Notes under the pieces: model-generated
Seen by the model: the letters and a program-made list of their open reading frames with translations, nothing else
What the model was told of the DNA's origin: nothing
Databases searched by the model: none
Shown: one piece after another, positions 38,104-47,866 of the stretch
Position numbering within the stretch: position 1 is the first letter of the stretch
How the letters are laid out: every line of letters starts with the position of its first letter
Position numbers and translations under genes: made by a program
NCBI RefSeq assembly: GCF_900120175.1
Contig: NZ_FQLF01000002.1
Location: 1,984,001 to 2,048,000, forward strand
Source: Oceanicoccus sp. KOV_DT_Chl
GTDB lineage: Bacteria; Pseudomonadota; Gammaproteobacteria; Pseudomonadales; Dasaniaceae
Direction of reading: 5' to 3'
Length of the DNA: 64,000 nucleotides

Positions 38104-38871
38104 TTAAAGTAAATAGGGGTTAACCATAATGCCACCATCGACAATTAACGGATGGCCGGTAATAAACGAGGCACGATCGGAACATAGATAAGCGGCGGCA
38201 TCGGCAATTTCTTCGGGTTTCCCCAGCCGTCGCATGGCGTGAGTCCCCTCGACTTTTTCTCTGGCACCGGGGACTTTGTCTAAATAATTGGCCATGCCGC
38301 GGGTTAAAATGCCGCCGGGACAAATGGCATTCACGCGAATATTTTGTTGCGCATATTCGCCGGCAGCGGTTTGTGTTAAACCAATCACGCCGGCTTTAGC
38401 GGCGGCATAAGGCGCTTGAAATACTTCACCCTGAATACCCGCCAGCGAAGAAATATTGACAATGGCACCGCCACCGGTTTTTAACATGGCGGGGATTTGA
38501 TATTTCATACACAGCCAAACGCCTTTTAAGGTGACGGCTTGTGTTAGGTCCCAGTGCTGTTCTTCGGTGTCAGCGGTTAACGCAAAACTGGCACTGCGAG
38601 CAGCGTTGTTAACGGCGCAGTCGAGGCGACCAAAGTGGGTGATACAATCAGCCACCATTTTTTTTATTGAATCATGTTGGGAAACATCGGCAGCAATAAA
38701 AATAGCCTCGCCCCCTTCTTTATTAATGGCATCGGCGGTGGCCTGTCCCAATTCAATTTGTCGATCAACGACGGCCACCTTCGCGCCGTCTTTAGCAAAC
38801 ATCAGGGCTGTGGCTTGGCCTATACCTTCTCCGGCACCGGTAATTAGCGCTACTTTATCAGCTAATAACAT
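38104..38871 (-). CDS. SDR family oxidoreductase
   Basis: 255 residues, classical SDR: GAGEGIGQATALMFA nucleotide loop, CAVNNAARSA, NISSLAGI and YAAAK site (Tyr about residue 155), ending in the ITGHPLIVDGG motif. Such proteins oxidise or reduce hydroxy/keto groups on steroids, sugars or acyl chains. Second in a TetR-controlled minus-strand group. Confidence 0.85.
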   Translation of the reverse strand: MLLADKVALITGAGEGIGQATALMFAKDGAKVAVVDRQIELGQATADAINKEGGEAIFIAADVSQHDSIKKMVADCITHFGRLDCAVNNAARSASFALTADTEEQHWDLTQAVTLKGVWLCMKYQIPAMLKTGGGAIVNISSLAGIQGEVFQAPYAAAKAGVIGLTQTAAGEYAQQNIRVNAICPGGILTRGMANYLDKVPGAREKVEGTHAMRRLGKPEEIADAAAYLCSDRASFITGHPLIVDGGIMVNPYLL

Positions 38872-38885
38872 ACTGTGATTCCTTG

Positions 38886-39760
38886 TTAGGTGTGACTGGA
38901 ATTTTTAGGTTGCCATTCCGGCAGAAGTTGATATTTCAAACAGTGTTTTTGCGCGCTGATCGTCTGCCCCTGAAATTGCTCAGCGTCAGCAGCGGTGGCA
39001 AGCCAGGCAATGACTGCCGCGGGTACCGTGGGTGGGGCGCCGCCAAACATCTCGGCGCGGTCATCAACCAGCCCTTTTTCCAGCATGTTCTCGGTGACGA
39101 TAAAACCCGGCTCGACATTGAAGAAATGTATGCCCGAATTTTTATGCTCGACATGTAAACAACCCACCATGCGCATAAAAGCAGCTTTGGAGGAAGAATA
39201 GGCAAAGCCCCAGCCACCTTTTTCGGGGTGGCTGGCGGATCCATCATGCCGGATGCGGACACCATATTGATAATGCAGCCGCTGTGCCGCTCGAGCATGT
39301 GTGGCAGGCAATGTTGTATCAGTTGCATCTGCGAATAAATATTGCCTTGATATATGGTTTGCATGATATCCGCAGTCAGTGTGGCTACCGGGGCCATCAG
39401 TCCGGGACCTTGGTAAATGCCGTTGTTGAGGAGCAGATCAATATGGCCAAAGTGATCAATGGCCTGTTCGTAGGCGGCGGTAATGGAGTCGGTATCCAGC
39501 AAATCCATGCGAATCGGCAAGGCCTTGCGGCCCAGCGCCTGCACCTCTGCTGCGGTGGCGTTGAGGCTACCGGTGACGGCGCTGGTATCGGATTGAAACG
39601 CGCCGCGTTCATGTTGCTCGCCATCATGCAGGGTGCGGGCGGTGATCACCACGTCAAACCCCTGTTTGGCCAAAGCCAGTGTGGCTTGCTTGCCAATACC
39701 GCGGCTGGCGCCGGTGATAAAGGCGACTTTGTTGTGATTGCTTGTGGTTTTTTGATGCAT
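38886..39760 (-). CDS. SDR family oxidoreductase, one-base frame break
   Basis: GASRGIGKQATLALA nucleotide loop, LLLNNGIYQG, NMVSASGMMDP. The frame breaks at the G run 39225-39228; one base added gives ATPEKGGWGFAYSSSKAAF with the YSSSK active site, then NVEPGFIVTENM, ending at 38886 with 291 residues. Start at 39758-39760 has GGAG eight bases upstream. First gene of the SDR-SDR-TetR group; divergent from the enoyl-CoA hydratase. Confidence 0.85.
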
Positions 39761-39910
39761 GGAATTGCTCCTGTTTCGTTCCATGTGGAGTGCAGGTGCT
39801 TGTCTCTGATAATGAGTATACGCCGGATAATTAAATTTGTAACCACTTGGTTGCAAATAGGCTGAGGCTTGGTTACTGTGTCGTTTGATCTATTTGTCAG
39901 GAGCTTTGCC

Positions 39911-40684
39911 ATGAATTCCCCGATTCACCTTGAAAAAAAATCTGGCTATGCGGTGATTACCCTCAATCGTCCCGAGTCGATGAATGCGTTGTCGCGACAG
40001 TTGCGAGAGCAATTTGTAGTGGCGTTTCGCGATTGCCATCAAGATGACGCGATTCGAGCCATCGTGGTCACTGGCAGTGGTAAGGCATTCTGTGCAGGCT
40101 TTGATTTAAAAGAAATGGCCAGTGGTGAGCAGAGCAATGTGGCGGAAGCTTCCGAGAATGAAATGACTGCGGTGATGGACGCATTTGACGGCCCCATTAT
40201 CGCTGCAGTTAATGGCCATGCGATCACCGGTGGTTTTGAATTAGCGCTGGCCTGCGATGTGATAATTGCCTCCACCCAAGCCAAATTTGCCGATACCCAT
40301 GCCCGGGTCGGCATCCTTCCCGGGTGGGGTTTAAGTCAGCGCTTGCCGCGTTTAATCGGCTTGTCGCGGGCCAAAGAATTATCTCTCACCGGTAATAGCA
40401 TTGACGCCCAGCAGGCGCTGGCCTGGGGTTTGGTAAATCGCGTCACCGAACCGGAACAATTAATGGCGCAGGCTGAGCAGTTAGCACTAGATATGTGCAG
40501 CTGTGTGCCGGCCATTGTGACCCAGTATAAAAAGCTGATCGATGACGGTTATAGTATGCCGCTAAAGGAGGCTTTGGCATATGAGGCCGCGCTGGGGATG
40601 GAGTCGGCAAAAGCCGCCAGTGCAGCCATGATTGCGATGCGCCGCGAGCAAGTCATTGCGAGGGGGCGTGACCAAAGCGAATAA
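39911..40684 (+). CDS. Enoyl-CoA hydratase/isomerase (crotonase)
   Basis: 257 residues of the crotonase family: LNRPESMNALSRQL, AFCAGFDLKEMA with the oxyanion Gly, and ALACDVIIAS..ADTHARVGILPGWGLSQRLPR with the catalytic Glu position replaced by the usual AxVG type arrangement. AGGAG lies ahead of ATG 39911. Hydrates 2-enoyl-CoA in beta-oxidation; ring or side-chain substrate unknown. Confidence 0.87.
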   Translation: MNSPIHLEKKSGYAVITLNRPESMNALSRQLREQFVVAFRDCHQDDAIRAIVVTGSGKAFCAGFDLKEMASGEQSNVAEASENEMTAVMDAFDGPIIAAVNGHAITGGFELALACDVIIASTQAKFADTHARVGILPGWGLSQRLPRLIGLSRAKELSLTGNSIDAQQALAWGLVNRVTEPEQLMAQAEQLALDMCSCVPAIVTQYKKLIDDGYSMPLKEALAYEAALGMESAKAASAAMIAMRREQVIARGRDQSE

Positions 40685-40745
40685 ATTTTTTTAACGTTAT
40701 ACCAATAATTTGCGCATTAACAATAGTACCCATAAGGATGCAGTG

Positions 40746-41768
40746 ATGTTTAAAGTCTACGCCACCACCCCAGAAACCATGAACCCTGCGGACATTATTG
40801 CCCATGCTCGCCGCGCTGAAGCGATGGGTTATGACGGCTTAAATGTTCCCGATGCGGTGCATGACGGTTTTTTGTTATCCGCTATGGCGTTAAATGCGAC
40901 CACCACCTTAAAAGTGGGTACCGGTGTGTTGGTGGCCTTTCCACGCAGCCCGATGCAAGTAGCAGTGGCCGCATGGGATTTACAGCAGTTGTCTAACGGT
41001 CGCTTCGAGTTGGGGCTGGGCACCCAGGTAAAGGGCAATATTGAAAAACGTTACAGCACTAAATGGACTGCACCGGTGCCGAGAATGCGTGAGTATATTG
41101 GTTCATTGCGCGCTATTTTTGATAGTTTTCAAAACGGCACAAAATTAAATTTTATCGGTGAGCATTATCAATTTACCAAGTTGCAGCCATTTTTTAATCC
41201 TGGACCCATTGAGCATCCGCAGTTACCCATTTATATGGGGGCGGTAGGGCCATTGATGACAGCGCTAGCCGGTGAAGTATCAGATGGCATGATTACCCAT
41301 CCGACTAACACTCCACCGCGTTATATGCGTGAAGTCGCTCTGCCGCGATTGCAAAAAGGCGCGGATAAAGCGGGGCGGAGTTTAGCTGATGTAAATATCA
41401 TTTTGAGTGCGTTGGTTGCTACCGGTAAAGATGATGCGACCGTCGCTGCCGAAAAAGAAAAGCAGCGCAATTTATTAGGCTTTTTATATTCGACACCATC
41501 CTATTGGCCGAGTCTGGAATTATTTGGCTGGCAACATAAAGGTGAACAATTATTGCAAATGACTCGTGAAGGAAACTGGCAAGATATGCCAGCAATTATT
41601 GATGATGACATGCTGGAACAATTTGTTCCTATTGGGCGTTACGATGAGATAGTTGGGATTATGCAGCAGCGTTATAGCGGTCTTTCCACCATGATCAATT
41701 TCCCATTGCCTGATGATCCTGCCGATGATGTGCTAGCAGAAAAAGCCATTGCTGCATTAAAGGCCTGA
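40746..41768 (+). CDS. LLM-class flavin/F420 oxidoreductase
   Basis: 340 residues, bacterial luciferase-like TIM barrel: AEAMGYDGLNVPDAVHDGFL, GTGVLVAFPRSPMQVA and LPIYMGAVGPLMTALAGEVSDG. It falls with the MSMEG_2256-type group; in mycobacteria a member sits in the cholesterol regulon. F420 use in a gammaproteobacterium is doubtful, and FMN is possible. AAGGATG site precedes ATG 40746. Followed by two thioesterases at 12-base and overlapping spacing, so a single transcript from 39911 is likely. Confidence 0.8.
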   Translation: MFKVYATTPETMNPADIIAHARRAEAMGYDGLNVPDAVHDGFLLSAMALNATTTLKVGTGVLVAFPRSPMQVAVAAWDLQQLSNGRFELGLGTQVKGNIEKRYSTKWTAPVPRMREYIGSLRAIFDSFQNGTKLNFIGEHYQFTKLQPFFNPGPIEHPQLPIYMGAVGPLMTALAGEVSDGMITHPTNTPPRYMREVALPRLQKGADKAGRSLADVNIILSALVATGKDDATVAAEKEKQRNLLGFLYSTPSYWPSLELFGWQHKGEQLLQMTREGNWQDMPAIIDDDMLEQFVPIGRYDEIVGIMQQRYSGLSTMINFPLPDDPADDVLAEKAIAALKA

Positions 41769-41780
41769 CAAGGAATTTTC

Positions 41781-42212
41781 ATGCCAAAAATAGATATTAC
41801 GTTTCCCGCGCAGGTATTATTTAGCACTGATATAACTGTCCATGACAGTTATATTAATCGCGGCAATCACGTCGGTAATAGTCGCTATGTGGATTTGTGC
41901 AATGAGGCTACGTTGCGATTTTTTCGCAGTCGCAATACAGCGGAATATACGATTGCTAATCAGGTGCTATTAAATAGTGGTTTCTCCGTGCAATTAAAAA
42001 CGGAAGCTAAATACGCCGATGTGCTAACAGTGGAACTGGGAGTAGATAATTTTCATCGCTGCGGTTGTGATTTTATCTATAAGATAGAGAATAAAAACAG
42101 TGACCGCGTGATAGCGCTGGCAAGTTTGTCCTTTTTAAGTTTTGATTATCAGCTGGGAAAGGTGGTTGACGCATCCGCGGCCTTCAGGGATTTTTTTAAG
42201 GTGCATAGCTAA
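41781..42212 (+). CDS. Acyl-CoA thioesterase, 4HBT-like hotdog
   Basis: 143 residues of the 4-hydroxybenzoyl-CoA thioesterase-like hotdog group: VHDSYINRGNHVGNSRYVDLCNEA. The usual catalytic Asp of YbgC-type (HDxDxxGHV) is here replaced by HDSYINRGNHV, so activity is uncertain. Stop overlaps the tesB start by one base. Confidence 0.75.
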   Translation: MPKIDITFPAQVLFSTDITVHDSYINRGNHVGNSRYVDLCNEATLRFFRSRNTAEYTIANQVLLNSGFSVQLKTEAKYADVLTVELGVDNFHRCGCDFIYKIENKNSDRVIALASLSFLSFDYQLGKVVDASAAFRDFFKVHS

Positions 42213-43051
42213 TGGCCGCCAAAGCCGCAGTAGAAAAATTAATTCAAAGCTTTCAATTAGAAAAAATTGCTGCCGATCATTATCAAGGCCGTTCTGATGA
42301 AAGTTTTATTGAGCGAATCTATGGTGGGCAAGTGGTGGCGCAGGCGGTGAGTGCCAGCCAGCATTCGATAACAAATAATTTTCAGTTACATTCTTTCCAC
42401 AGTCACTTTTTACGCCCGGGTAATCCTAAAAAACCGGTTGACTACAAGGTGGAAGCATTGCGTGATGGTCGCAGTTTTTCCACTCGCAGAATTACTGCGT
42501 TACAAGCGGATAAGGCGATATTTTTGGCAACTTTGTCTTATCAGGTCGAAGAGGAGGGCTATGACTATCAGGCGCAAATGCCAGCTGTGGCAAATCCAGA
42601 ACAACTAATCACAGATCGGGAGCTGTTTAAAGCGGTATTACCTGATTCTGGCTATGGCTGGCCGATTGAATTCCGGCAGTGTGATCCTATGGATTTTAGT
42701 GACCCTCAAGCGAAATCGGCCAGTGCCTATGTGTGGTTTAAGGCCGCCGCAGAGGTAGGGGATGATCCGCACTTAAACCAGCAGTTACTCGCCTATGCCT
42801 CGGATAACCCCATTTTGTCAGCAGTGTTACGTCCTTTAGGATTTACTCCTTTTAGCCCAACGGTTGCCACCGCGACTTTAGATCACAGTATTTGGTATCA
42901 TCGCCCCTTTCGTATCGATGATTGGCTGCTGTACGAAATTCACGGCGAGTCGGTCAGTGCGGGTCGCGGTATCAGTCGCGGCAAAATTTTTAATCAGCGT
43001 GGCGAATTAGTGGCTAGTGCTATGCAAGAAGGTTTGGTGCGTCGGGTCTGA
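42212..43051 (+). CDS. tesB: Acyl-CoA thioesterase II TesB
   Basis: 279 residues, double hotdog. IYGGQVVAQAVSASQ and FHSHFLRPGNPKKPVDYKVEALRDGRSFSTRR are classic TesB text, and the second half has DHSIWYHRPFRIDDWLLY with the catalytic Asp and a later RGISRGKIFNQRGELVAS. Hydrolyses medium and long acyl-CoA. ATG overlaps the previous stop (TAATG). Confidence 0.92.
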   Translation: MAAKAAVEKLIQSFQLEKIAADHYQGRSDESFIERIYGGQVVAQAVSASQHSITNNFQLHSFHSHFLRPGNPKKPVDYKVEALRDGRSFSTRRITALQADKAIFLATLSYQVEEEGYDYQAQMPAVANPEQLITDRELFKAVLPDSGYGWPIEFRQCDPMDFSDPQAKSASAYVWFKAAAEVGDDPHLNQQLLAYASDNPILSAVLRPLGFTPFSPTVATATLDHSIWYHRPFRIDDWLLYEIHGESVSAGRGISRGKIFNQRGELVASAMQEGLVRRV

Positions 43052-43105
43052 TTAACTGCAACTAACTGCGCTAGCTCAAATCAAAAATAACACAGTGAGA
43101 AATAC

Positions 43106-44058
43106 ATGGCAGGGGTGGGCTTACTCGCATTAATCGATGATATCGCGACATTGCTGGATGATGTGGCGATACTCACCAAAGTCGCTGCGAAGAAAACGGC
43201 GGGGTGTTAGGCGATGACCTGGCGCTGAATGCGGAGCAGGTTTCAGGTGTGCGGGCGAATCGGGAACTGCCCGTGGTGTGGGCCGTCGCCAAGGGCTCAG
43301 CTTTAAACAAGTTGATTTTAGTACCGGCCGCCTTATTGCTGAGCGCATTGACTCCCTGGGTCATTATGCCCTTGCTGATGCTGGGTGGCGCATATCTATG
43401 CTACGAGGGCTTTGAAAAAGTCCTGCACAAAATATTCACTCCTGACGATGTTAGTGAGCATGCAAAAAAACTGGACATCCTAAGCTTGCCGAAAGCCGAG
43501 ATCCTCAAATTTGAAAAAACCAAAATCAAAGGCGCGATCCGAACCGATTTTATTCTCTCCGCCGAAATTATTGTAATTGCGTTAGGCTCAGCTAAAGACG
43601 CGCCCTTTAATCAGCAAGTATGGGTAGTTACTTTAATTGCGATAGCGGTGACGGTAGGCGTATACGGTTTAGTCGCGGCGATTGTAAAACTCGATGATGT
43701 GGGTTTTTATTTTTTAAAGGCGAAAGTGGATAGTACATTTGTCGGTGTAAAACATGCGTTGGGTAGAGGTATATTATTATTCTGTCCGCTGTTAATGAAA
43801 ACGCTGGCAATTGTGGGTACTGCCGCGATGTTTTTAGTCGGTGGCGGGATTTTAGTGCACGGTATCCCGCATTCCCATGAGCTTATTGTTGCGGTCAGCC
43901 AACAGGCGGCAACGTTAGAGGCAGTGGGTAGCATAGCTGCAGCGCTAACGCCGACGCTATTAAATGCGTTAGGCGGTATGCTGGCAGGCGGTTTGGTATT
44001 TGTGGTGGTTGCCGCAATCCAGAAAATAGTCGGCACCCGAACTACTGCTGATGAATAA
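43106..44058 (+). CDS. yedI: DUF808 family membrane protein YedI, one-base frame break
   Basis: Starts [21 protein letters not shown] and after KKTAG meets a stop; one base added to the G run 43201-43204 continues in frame to [40 protein letters not shown] and [12 protein letters not shown]. The joined protein is 317 residues, as in E. coli YedI. Six or so membrane spans; function unknown. Monocistronic. Confidence 0.88.
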
Positions 44059-44126
44059 AAAATAGTATATTGCACGTCGATAAGGCCTTGAGCAATCGAT
44101 CCAACTGACTAGTAGATAACCTTTCC

Positions 44127-44720
44127 ATGCGCACTTTTGTTTTGCGAGCCCGAGCCGCCCCCACCGACAGTCAGCAGTTATTAGCGGCGGTGGGTCAGGA
44201 TGCGCATACCGAAATTTTGGCGCATACCTTGATGAATGCCATCTTTGTGGCACAGTCCCATCGCCCGGATGTAGTTGTGCATCTGATATTGGAAAGCACT
44301 CAGGATTATTCCCGTACCATCACGTTTACTTCCAATGAATTGCGCGATATCGGTGGCTTTCACGAGCAGGCCTTACTCAATAAAATTGCCAGAGCGCTGG
44401 ATTTATCAAAGGGGCTAAGCAAAGAAGAGTACAGGACTGTAGAGCCCGGCATTGCCGTTCGCACCATCAGCTTTGAAAAACTGGTCGCTGAGCTGGCTAA
44501 TGATCACCAGCTCTATATGATGGACAAAAAAGGTGCGGCTATTCGAGAACAACAATTTTCAGATAAGCCCTGTTTTTTATTAACTGATCATATCCCCATG
44601 CCCAAAAAAAGCTTCAACAGTTTAAAGCGCTTGGGAACAGAAAAAATCAGCGTGGGCCCTACCATGCTATTTGCGTCCCAGTGTGTGGTATTGATACATA
44701 ATGAGCTGGATCTTTGCTGA
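44127..44720 (+). CDS. TrmY-family tRNA pseudouridine methyltransferase-like protein
   Basis: 197 residues. The opening MRTFVLRARAAPT and the later FLLTDHIPMP, ISVGPTMLFASQCVVLIHNELD are those of TrmY (DUF358), a SPOUT methyltransferase that methylates N1 of pseudouridine 54 in archaeal tRNA. Bacterial homologues exist in some gammaproteobacteria and their substrate is not settled. A SAM methyltransferase gene lies 37 bases downstream on the same strand. Confidence 0.8.
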   Translation: MRTFVLRARAAPTDSQQLLAAVGQDAHTEILAHTLMNAIFVAQSHRPDVVVHLILESTQDYSRTITFTSNELRDIGGFHEQALLNKIARALDLSKGLSKEEYRTVEPGIAVRTISFEKLVAELANDHQLYMMDKKGAAIREQQFSDKPCFLLTDHIPMPKKSFNSLKRLGTEKISVGPTMLFASQCVVLIHNELDLC

Positions 44721-44757
44721 TCTACTAATGGTTATACCCTTCAACAGATAACGACTT

Positions 44758-45963
44758 ATGTCCACATTAAGTAGCGACGAAACATTAACCACTTTCATCA
44801 ATATACTGAAAGACGCTATCAGCAGGCAACGTCTGGAAAGGTTGTTGCTCAGTAAATACCGCGGTGACGAAAAAGACTTACAAAGAATCACCATTCGGTT
44901 GATTAACTTACGCCAGCAATTAACACTGTCCTTTGTGTATAGCTATAAAACCCGGGACATTACTAAAAATTATAGCCCCGACGAAGCCTTGAGTTTGGTC
45001 AGCGAGTTAATGAGTAGTGACTTTAAAAGCGCGCATTTATCAACCGCTTCTGAAACTATACAACTGGAAATTTCCAAGAAGGGAAAAGTGTCGCTACACA
45101 CGCATAAAGCTTCTGTGAGCAGTGACCATCAAGGTACGAAAAGTGCCGATCATAACCGCCACAAAAAACGCTTCGTTGATATCAACAGACCATTCCTGAC
45201 CGCCTTGGGGGTTACTGATAAACAGCAGCAATTAATTCCATCCATGTCGAAAAAATGGAAACAGATCAATAAGTTTATAGAAGTATTTAGTCAGGCGCTT
45301 GAAAATTCCGGGTTGAACACAGAGCAAGCATTAAACGTAGTTGATTTTGGTTCAGGTAAAGGTTATCTCACCTTTGCTATCCACGACTATTTAGCCAATG
45401 AATTACAGAATTCAGCCGCAGTGACCGGGGTAGAGTTGCGCGCCAACCTTGCAGAGCTTTGTAATAATATTGCCAATACCTTGGATCATGGCGGCTTACA
45501 GTTTGTCTGCGGTGATGTGCAAACCCATGCCCCGCAACATACCGATGTCATGATTGCCCTGCATGCTTGTGATACGGCTACCGACTATGCCATTCACTAC
45601 GGTATTCGTGCCCAGGCTTCTATTATTATGTGCTCGCCTTGTTGCCATAAACAAATACGCCCACAAATGGCCAGTCCATCGCTGTTGCAACCGATGTTGA
45701 AGTACGGTGTACACTTAGGGCAGCAGGCGGAAATGGTGACCGATTCGCTGCGGGCATTATTGCTGGAGGCCAATGGCTACACTACCAAGGTGTTTGAATT
45801 TATCAGTTTGGAACATACCAATAAAAATAAAATGATTTTGGCGGTAAAAAATAAACAGTCCACTGATACCGAAGCTGTGTTGCAACAAATTGCGGAGATA
45901 AAAACTTTTTATGGTATTGAGCAGCATTGTCTGGAAACCTTATTGGAAAGTAGTGCTGAATAA
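44758..45963 (+). CDS. Class I SAM-dependent methyltransferase (Methyltransf_32-like)
   Basis: 401 residues. SAM motif I VVDFGSGKGYLTFAIHDYL at about residue 198, acidic loop GVELRANL, IALHACDTATD, and CSPCCHKQ, a Cys-rich signature of a conserved family that includes eukaryotic METTL25/GSTCD relatives. The N-terminal 130 residues are a family-specific module (RLINLRQQLTLSF). RNA substrate is possible but not shown. Follows the TrmY-like gene; may be cotranscribed. Confidence 0.8.
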   Translation: MSTLSSDETLTTFINILKDAISRQRLERLLLSKYRGDEKDLQRITIRLINLRQQLTLSFVYSYKTRDITKNYSPDEALSLVSELMSSDFKSAHLSTASETIQLEISKKGKVSLHTHKASVSSDHQGTKSADHNRHKKRFVDINRPFLTALGVTDKQQQLIPSMSKKWKQINKFIEVFSQALENSGLNTEQALNVVDFGSGKGYLTFAIHDYLANELQNSAAVTGVELRANLAELCNNIANTLDHGGLQFVCGDVQTHAPQHTDVMIALHACDTATDYAIHYGIRAQASIIMCSPCCHKQIRPQMASPSLLQPMLKYGVHLGQQAEMVTDSLRALLLEANGYTTKVFEFISLEHTNKNKMILAVKNKQSTDTEAVLQQIAEIKTFYGIEQHCLETLLESSAE

Positions 45964-46028
45964 GAGTGTGTCACCATTTAGACTTAATAGGAAGTAATAG
46001 TAAATTAAACACCGTACAGGAGATTATT

Positions 46029-46892
46029 ATGCCGATTAAGCCAAGGTTTATTAGTGGAAAAAACTACACTGGTATACGCACAGTATTTTTTAGCCTGCCT
46101 TTTATAGTGCTGTTAATAGCCTGTACAGAAAGTGATAAAACTAGTGTCAGCGCTGCATCGCTTTGTACCAATGAGTGGTTTCAGTCAGTTGAAAAAAGCG
46201 TGGTTAGTGGAGATGGGCAGGGCCATGGTCCCGACGTGGGTTCGGATGAATGGAAATCAGTGGTGGAATTTAAATTAGGTCTGCGTGGTGATGCTTCCCT
46301 GCCGGCACGAGCGAGTTCAGAGTGGTGTAGCTATATTGACCAGCGCATTCAATCGCGTCTCACTTCAGCTTCGCCATCTTTCGTTTGTAATGGTGTTAGG
46401 GAAGGTAGTATTGAAGCACTGGTCTGCGCAGATGAAACGTTAGCGGCACTCGACCGCAGTCTGGCTCAGGTCTATGCAGCAGCCACTGCAAAAGCAGGCA
46501 ATGAACAGCCGCCGGTATTGAAAGCCGAACAACGAGGCTGGATTAAAGGACGCAACGATTGCTGGAAAGCAGAGGATAAAAACCAGTGTATTACTACCGA
46601 ATATCAACATCGCATCGCTGAACTGCAAGCACGTTATAGATTAGTGGCGAGTAACGGCCCCTACCGTTTTAGCTGTGACAACAATCCCGCTAAAGAAGTG
46701 GTGGTAACGTATTTTGAAACCGTGCCGGCGACCTTAATTGCAGAGCATGGTGACAGTGTTTCCTTAATGTATCGGCAACCGGCTGCCAGTGGCAGTTTCT
46801 ATCAAGGCGGTAATGAAAGTTTCCGGGAGCATCAGGGTGAAGCGCAAATAGTTTGGGGCTATCAAGCACCAGTAATGCGCTGCCAGTTATAA
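46029..46892 (+). CDS. Lipoprotein with LprI/DUF1311 and MliC-like lysozyme-inhibitor domains
   Basis: 287 residues. Lipobox LLIAC near residue 25, then Cys-rich text, then a DUF1311/LprI-type domain (ADETLAALDRSLAQVYAAA and RGWIKGRNDCWKA) and a C-terminal domain beginning FSCDNN with SGSFYQGGNESFREHQGEA ending MRCQ, the pattern of MliC/PliC lysozyme inhibitors. Both domain types are linked to resistance to lysozyme in known members, so an envelope-protective role is likely. AGGAG precedes ATG 46029. Confidence 0.82.
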   Translation: MPIKPRFISGKNYTGIRTVFFSLPFIVLLIACTESDKTSVSAASLCTNEWFQSVEKSVVSGDGQGHGPDVGSDEWKSVVEFKLGLRGDASLPARASSEWCSYIDQRIQSRLTSASPSFVCNGVREGSIEALVCADETLAALDRSLAQVYAAATAKAGNEQPPVLKAEQRGWIKGRNDCWKAEDKNQCITTEYQHRIAELQARYRLVASNGPYRFSCDNNPAKEVVVTYFETVPATLIAEHGDSVSLMYRQPAASGSFYQGGNESFREHQGEAQIVWGYQAPVMRCQL

Positions 46893-46939
46893 ATAGTTTG
46901 AAAAATGTGTGGTACAGGAAATAACCATAGGGTGTTAAT

Positions 46940-47866
46940 GTGCAATCTGTCATTTCTATTCGGGGCTTGAGTAAAATATATGAGCCCCATTTTCAAGCGT
47001 TAAACAACGTTGATCTCGATATTCATCGCGGTGAAATATTTGCTCTGCTCGGCCCTAATGGTGCAGGTAAAACCACTTTGATAGGTATTGTGTGTGGCTT
47101 GGTTAATCCCACGTCAGGCACAGTGCTGGCAGACGGTCATAATGTGGTTACAGACTACCGTTTGGCAAGAGCAAAAATCGGCTTGGTGCCACAGGAATTA
47201 TTAACAGATGGTTTTGAAACCGTCTGGGCAACCGTTAATTTTAGCCGTGGCTTATTTGGTAAGCCGCGCAACCCGACCTTTGTAGAAAAAATCCTGCGCG
47301 ATTTATCCCTGTGGGAAAAACGTCATGCCACAGTTATGACATTGTCTGGTGGTATGAAGCGACGGGTAATGATTGCCAAAGCGTTATCCCATGAGCCGGA
47401 AATTTTATTTTTGGATGAACCCACCGCCGGTGTTGATGTCGAGCTGCGCCGGGATATGTGGGAAATGGTACGCGGCTTACGTGCTCAGGGCGTGACCATT
47501 ATTTTAACCACCCATTATATTGAAGAGGCCGAAGAAATGGCCGATCGGATTGGCGTGATCAACAAAGGTGAGATTATTCTGGTTGAAGAAAAATCAACGC
47601 TAATGAACAAGCTGGGGAAAAAGCAGTTGACCTTGCAGTTGCAAACCCCCTTGGACACTATCCCGGCAGGGTTTGAAGCGTACTCACTGGAGTTAATAGA
47701 AGACGGTAACTCGTTGTTGTATACCTTTGATGTACAGAGTGAGCAGAATGGCATTGCGGCCTTGCTGAAACATCTGGATCAGTGTGGTATCGATTTTAAA
47801 AATTTACATTCCAGTGAAAGTACTTTGGAAGATATTTTTGTTGATTTAGTGAAGGTGAAATCATGA
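46940..47866 (+). CDS. ABC transporter ATP-binding protein, YadG-like
   Basis: 308 residues. Walker [11 protein letters not shown]-loop VPQEL, signature [15 protein letters not shown], Walker B ILFLDEP and the H-loop [11 protein letters not shown] are all present. The C-terminal 90 residues match the YadG type. GTG start with AGGG upstream. Its stop overlaps the permease ATG (ATGA), so the pair is coupled. Substrate unknown. Confidence 0.92.
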   Translation: MQSVISIRGLSKIYEPHFQALNNVDLDIHRGEIFALLGPNGAGKTTLIGIVCGLVNPTSGTVLADGHNVVTDYRLARAKIGLVPQELLTDGFETVWATVNFSRGLFGKPRNPTFVEKILRDLSLWEKRHATVMTLSGGMKRRVMIAKALSHEPEILFLDEPTAGVDVELRRDMWEMVRGLRAQGVTIILTTHYIEEAEEMADRIGVINKGEIILVEEKSTLMNKLGKKQLTLQLQTPLDTIPAGFEAYSLELIEDGNSLLYTFDVQSEQNGIAALLKHLDQCGIDFKNLHSSESTLEDIFVDLVKVKS

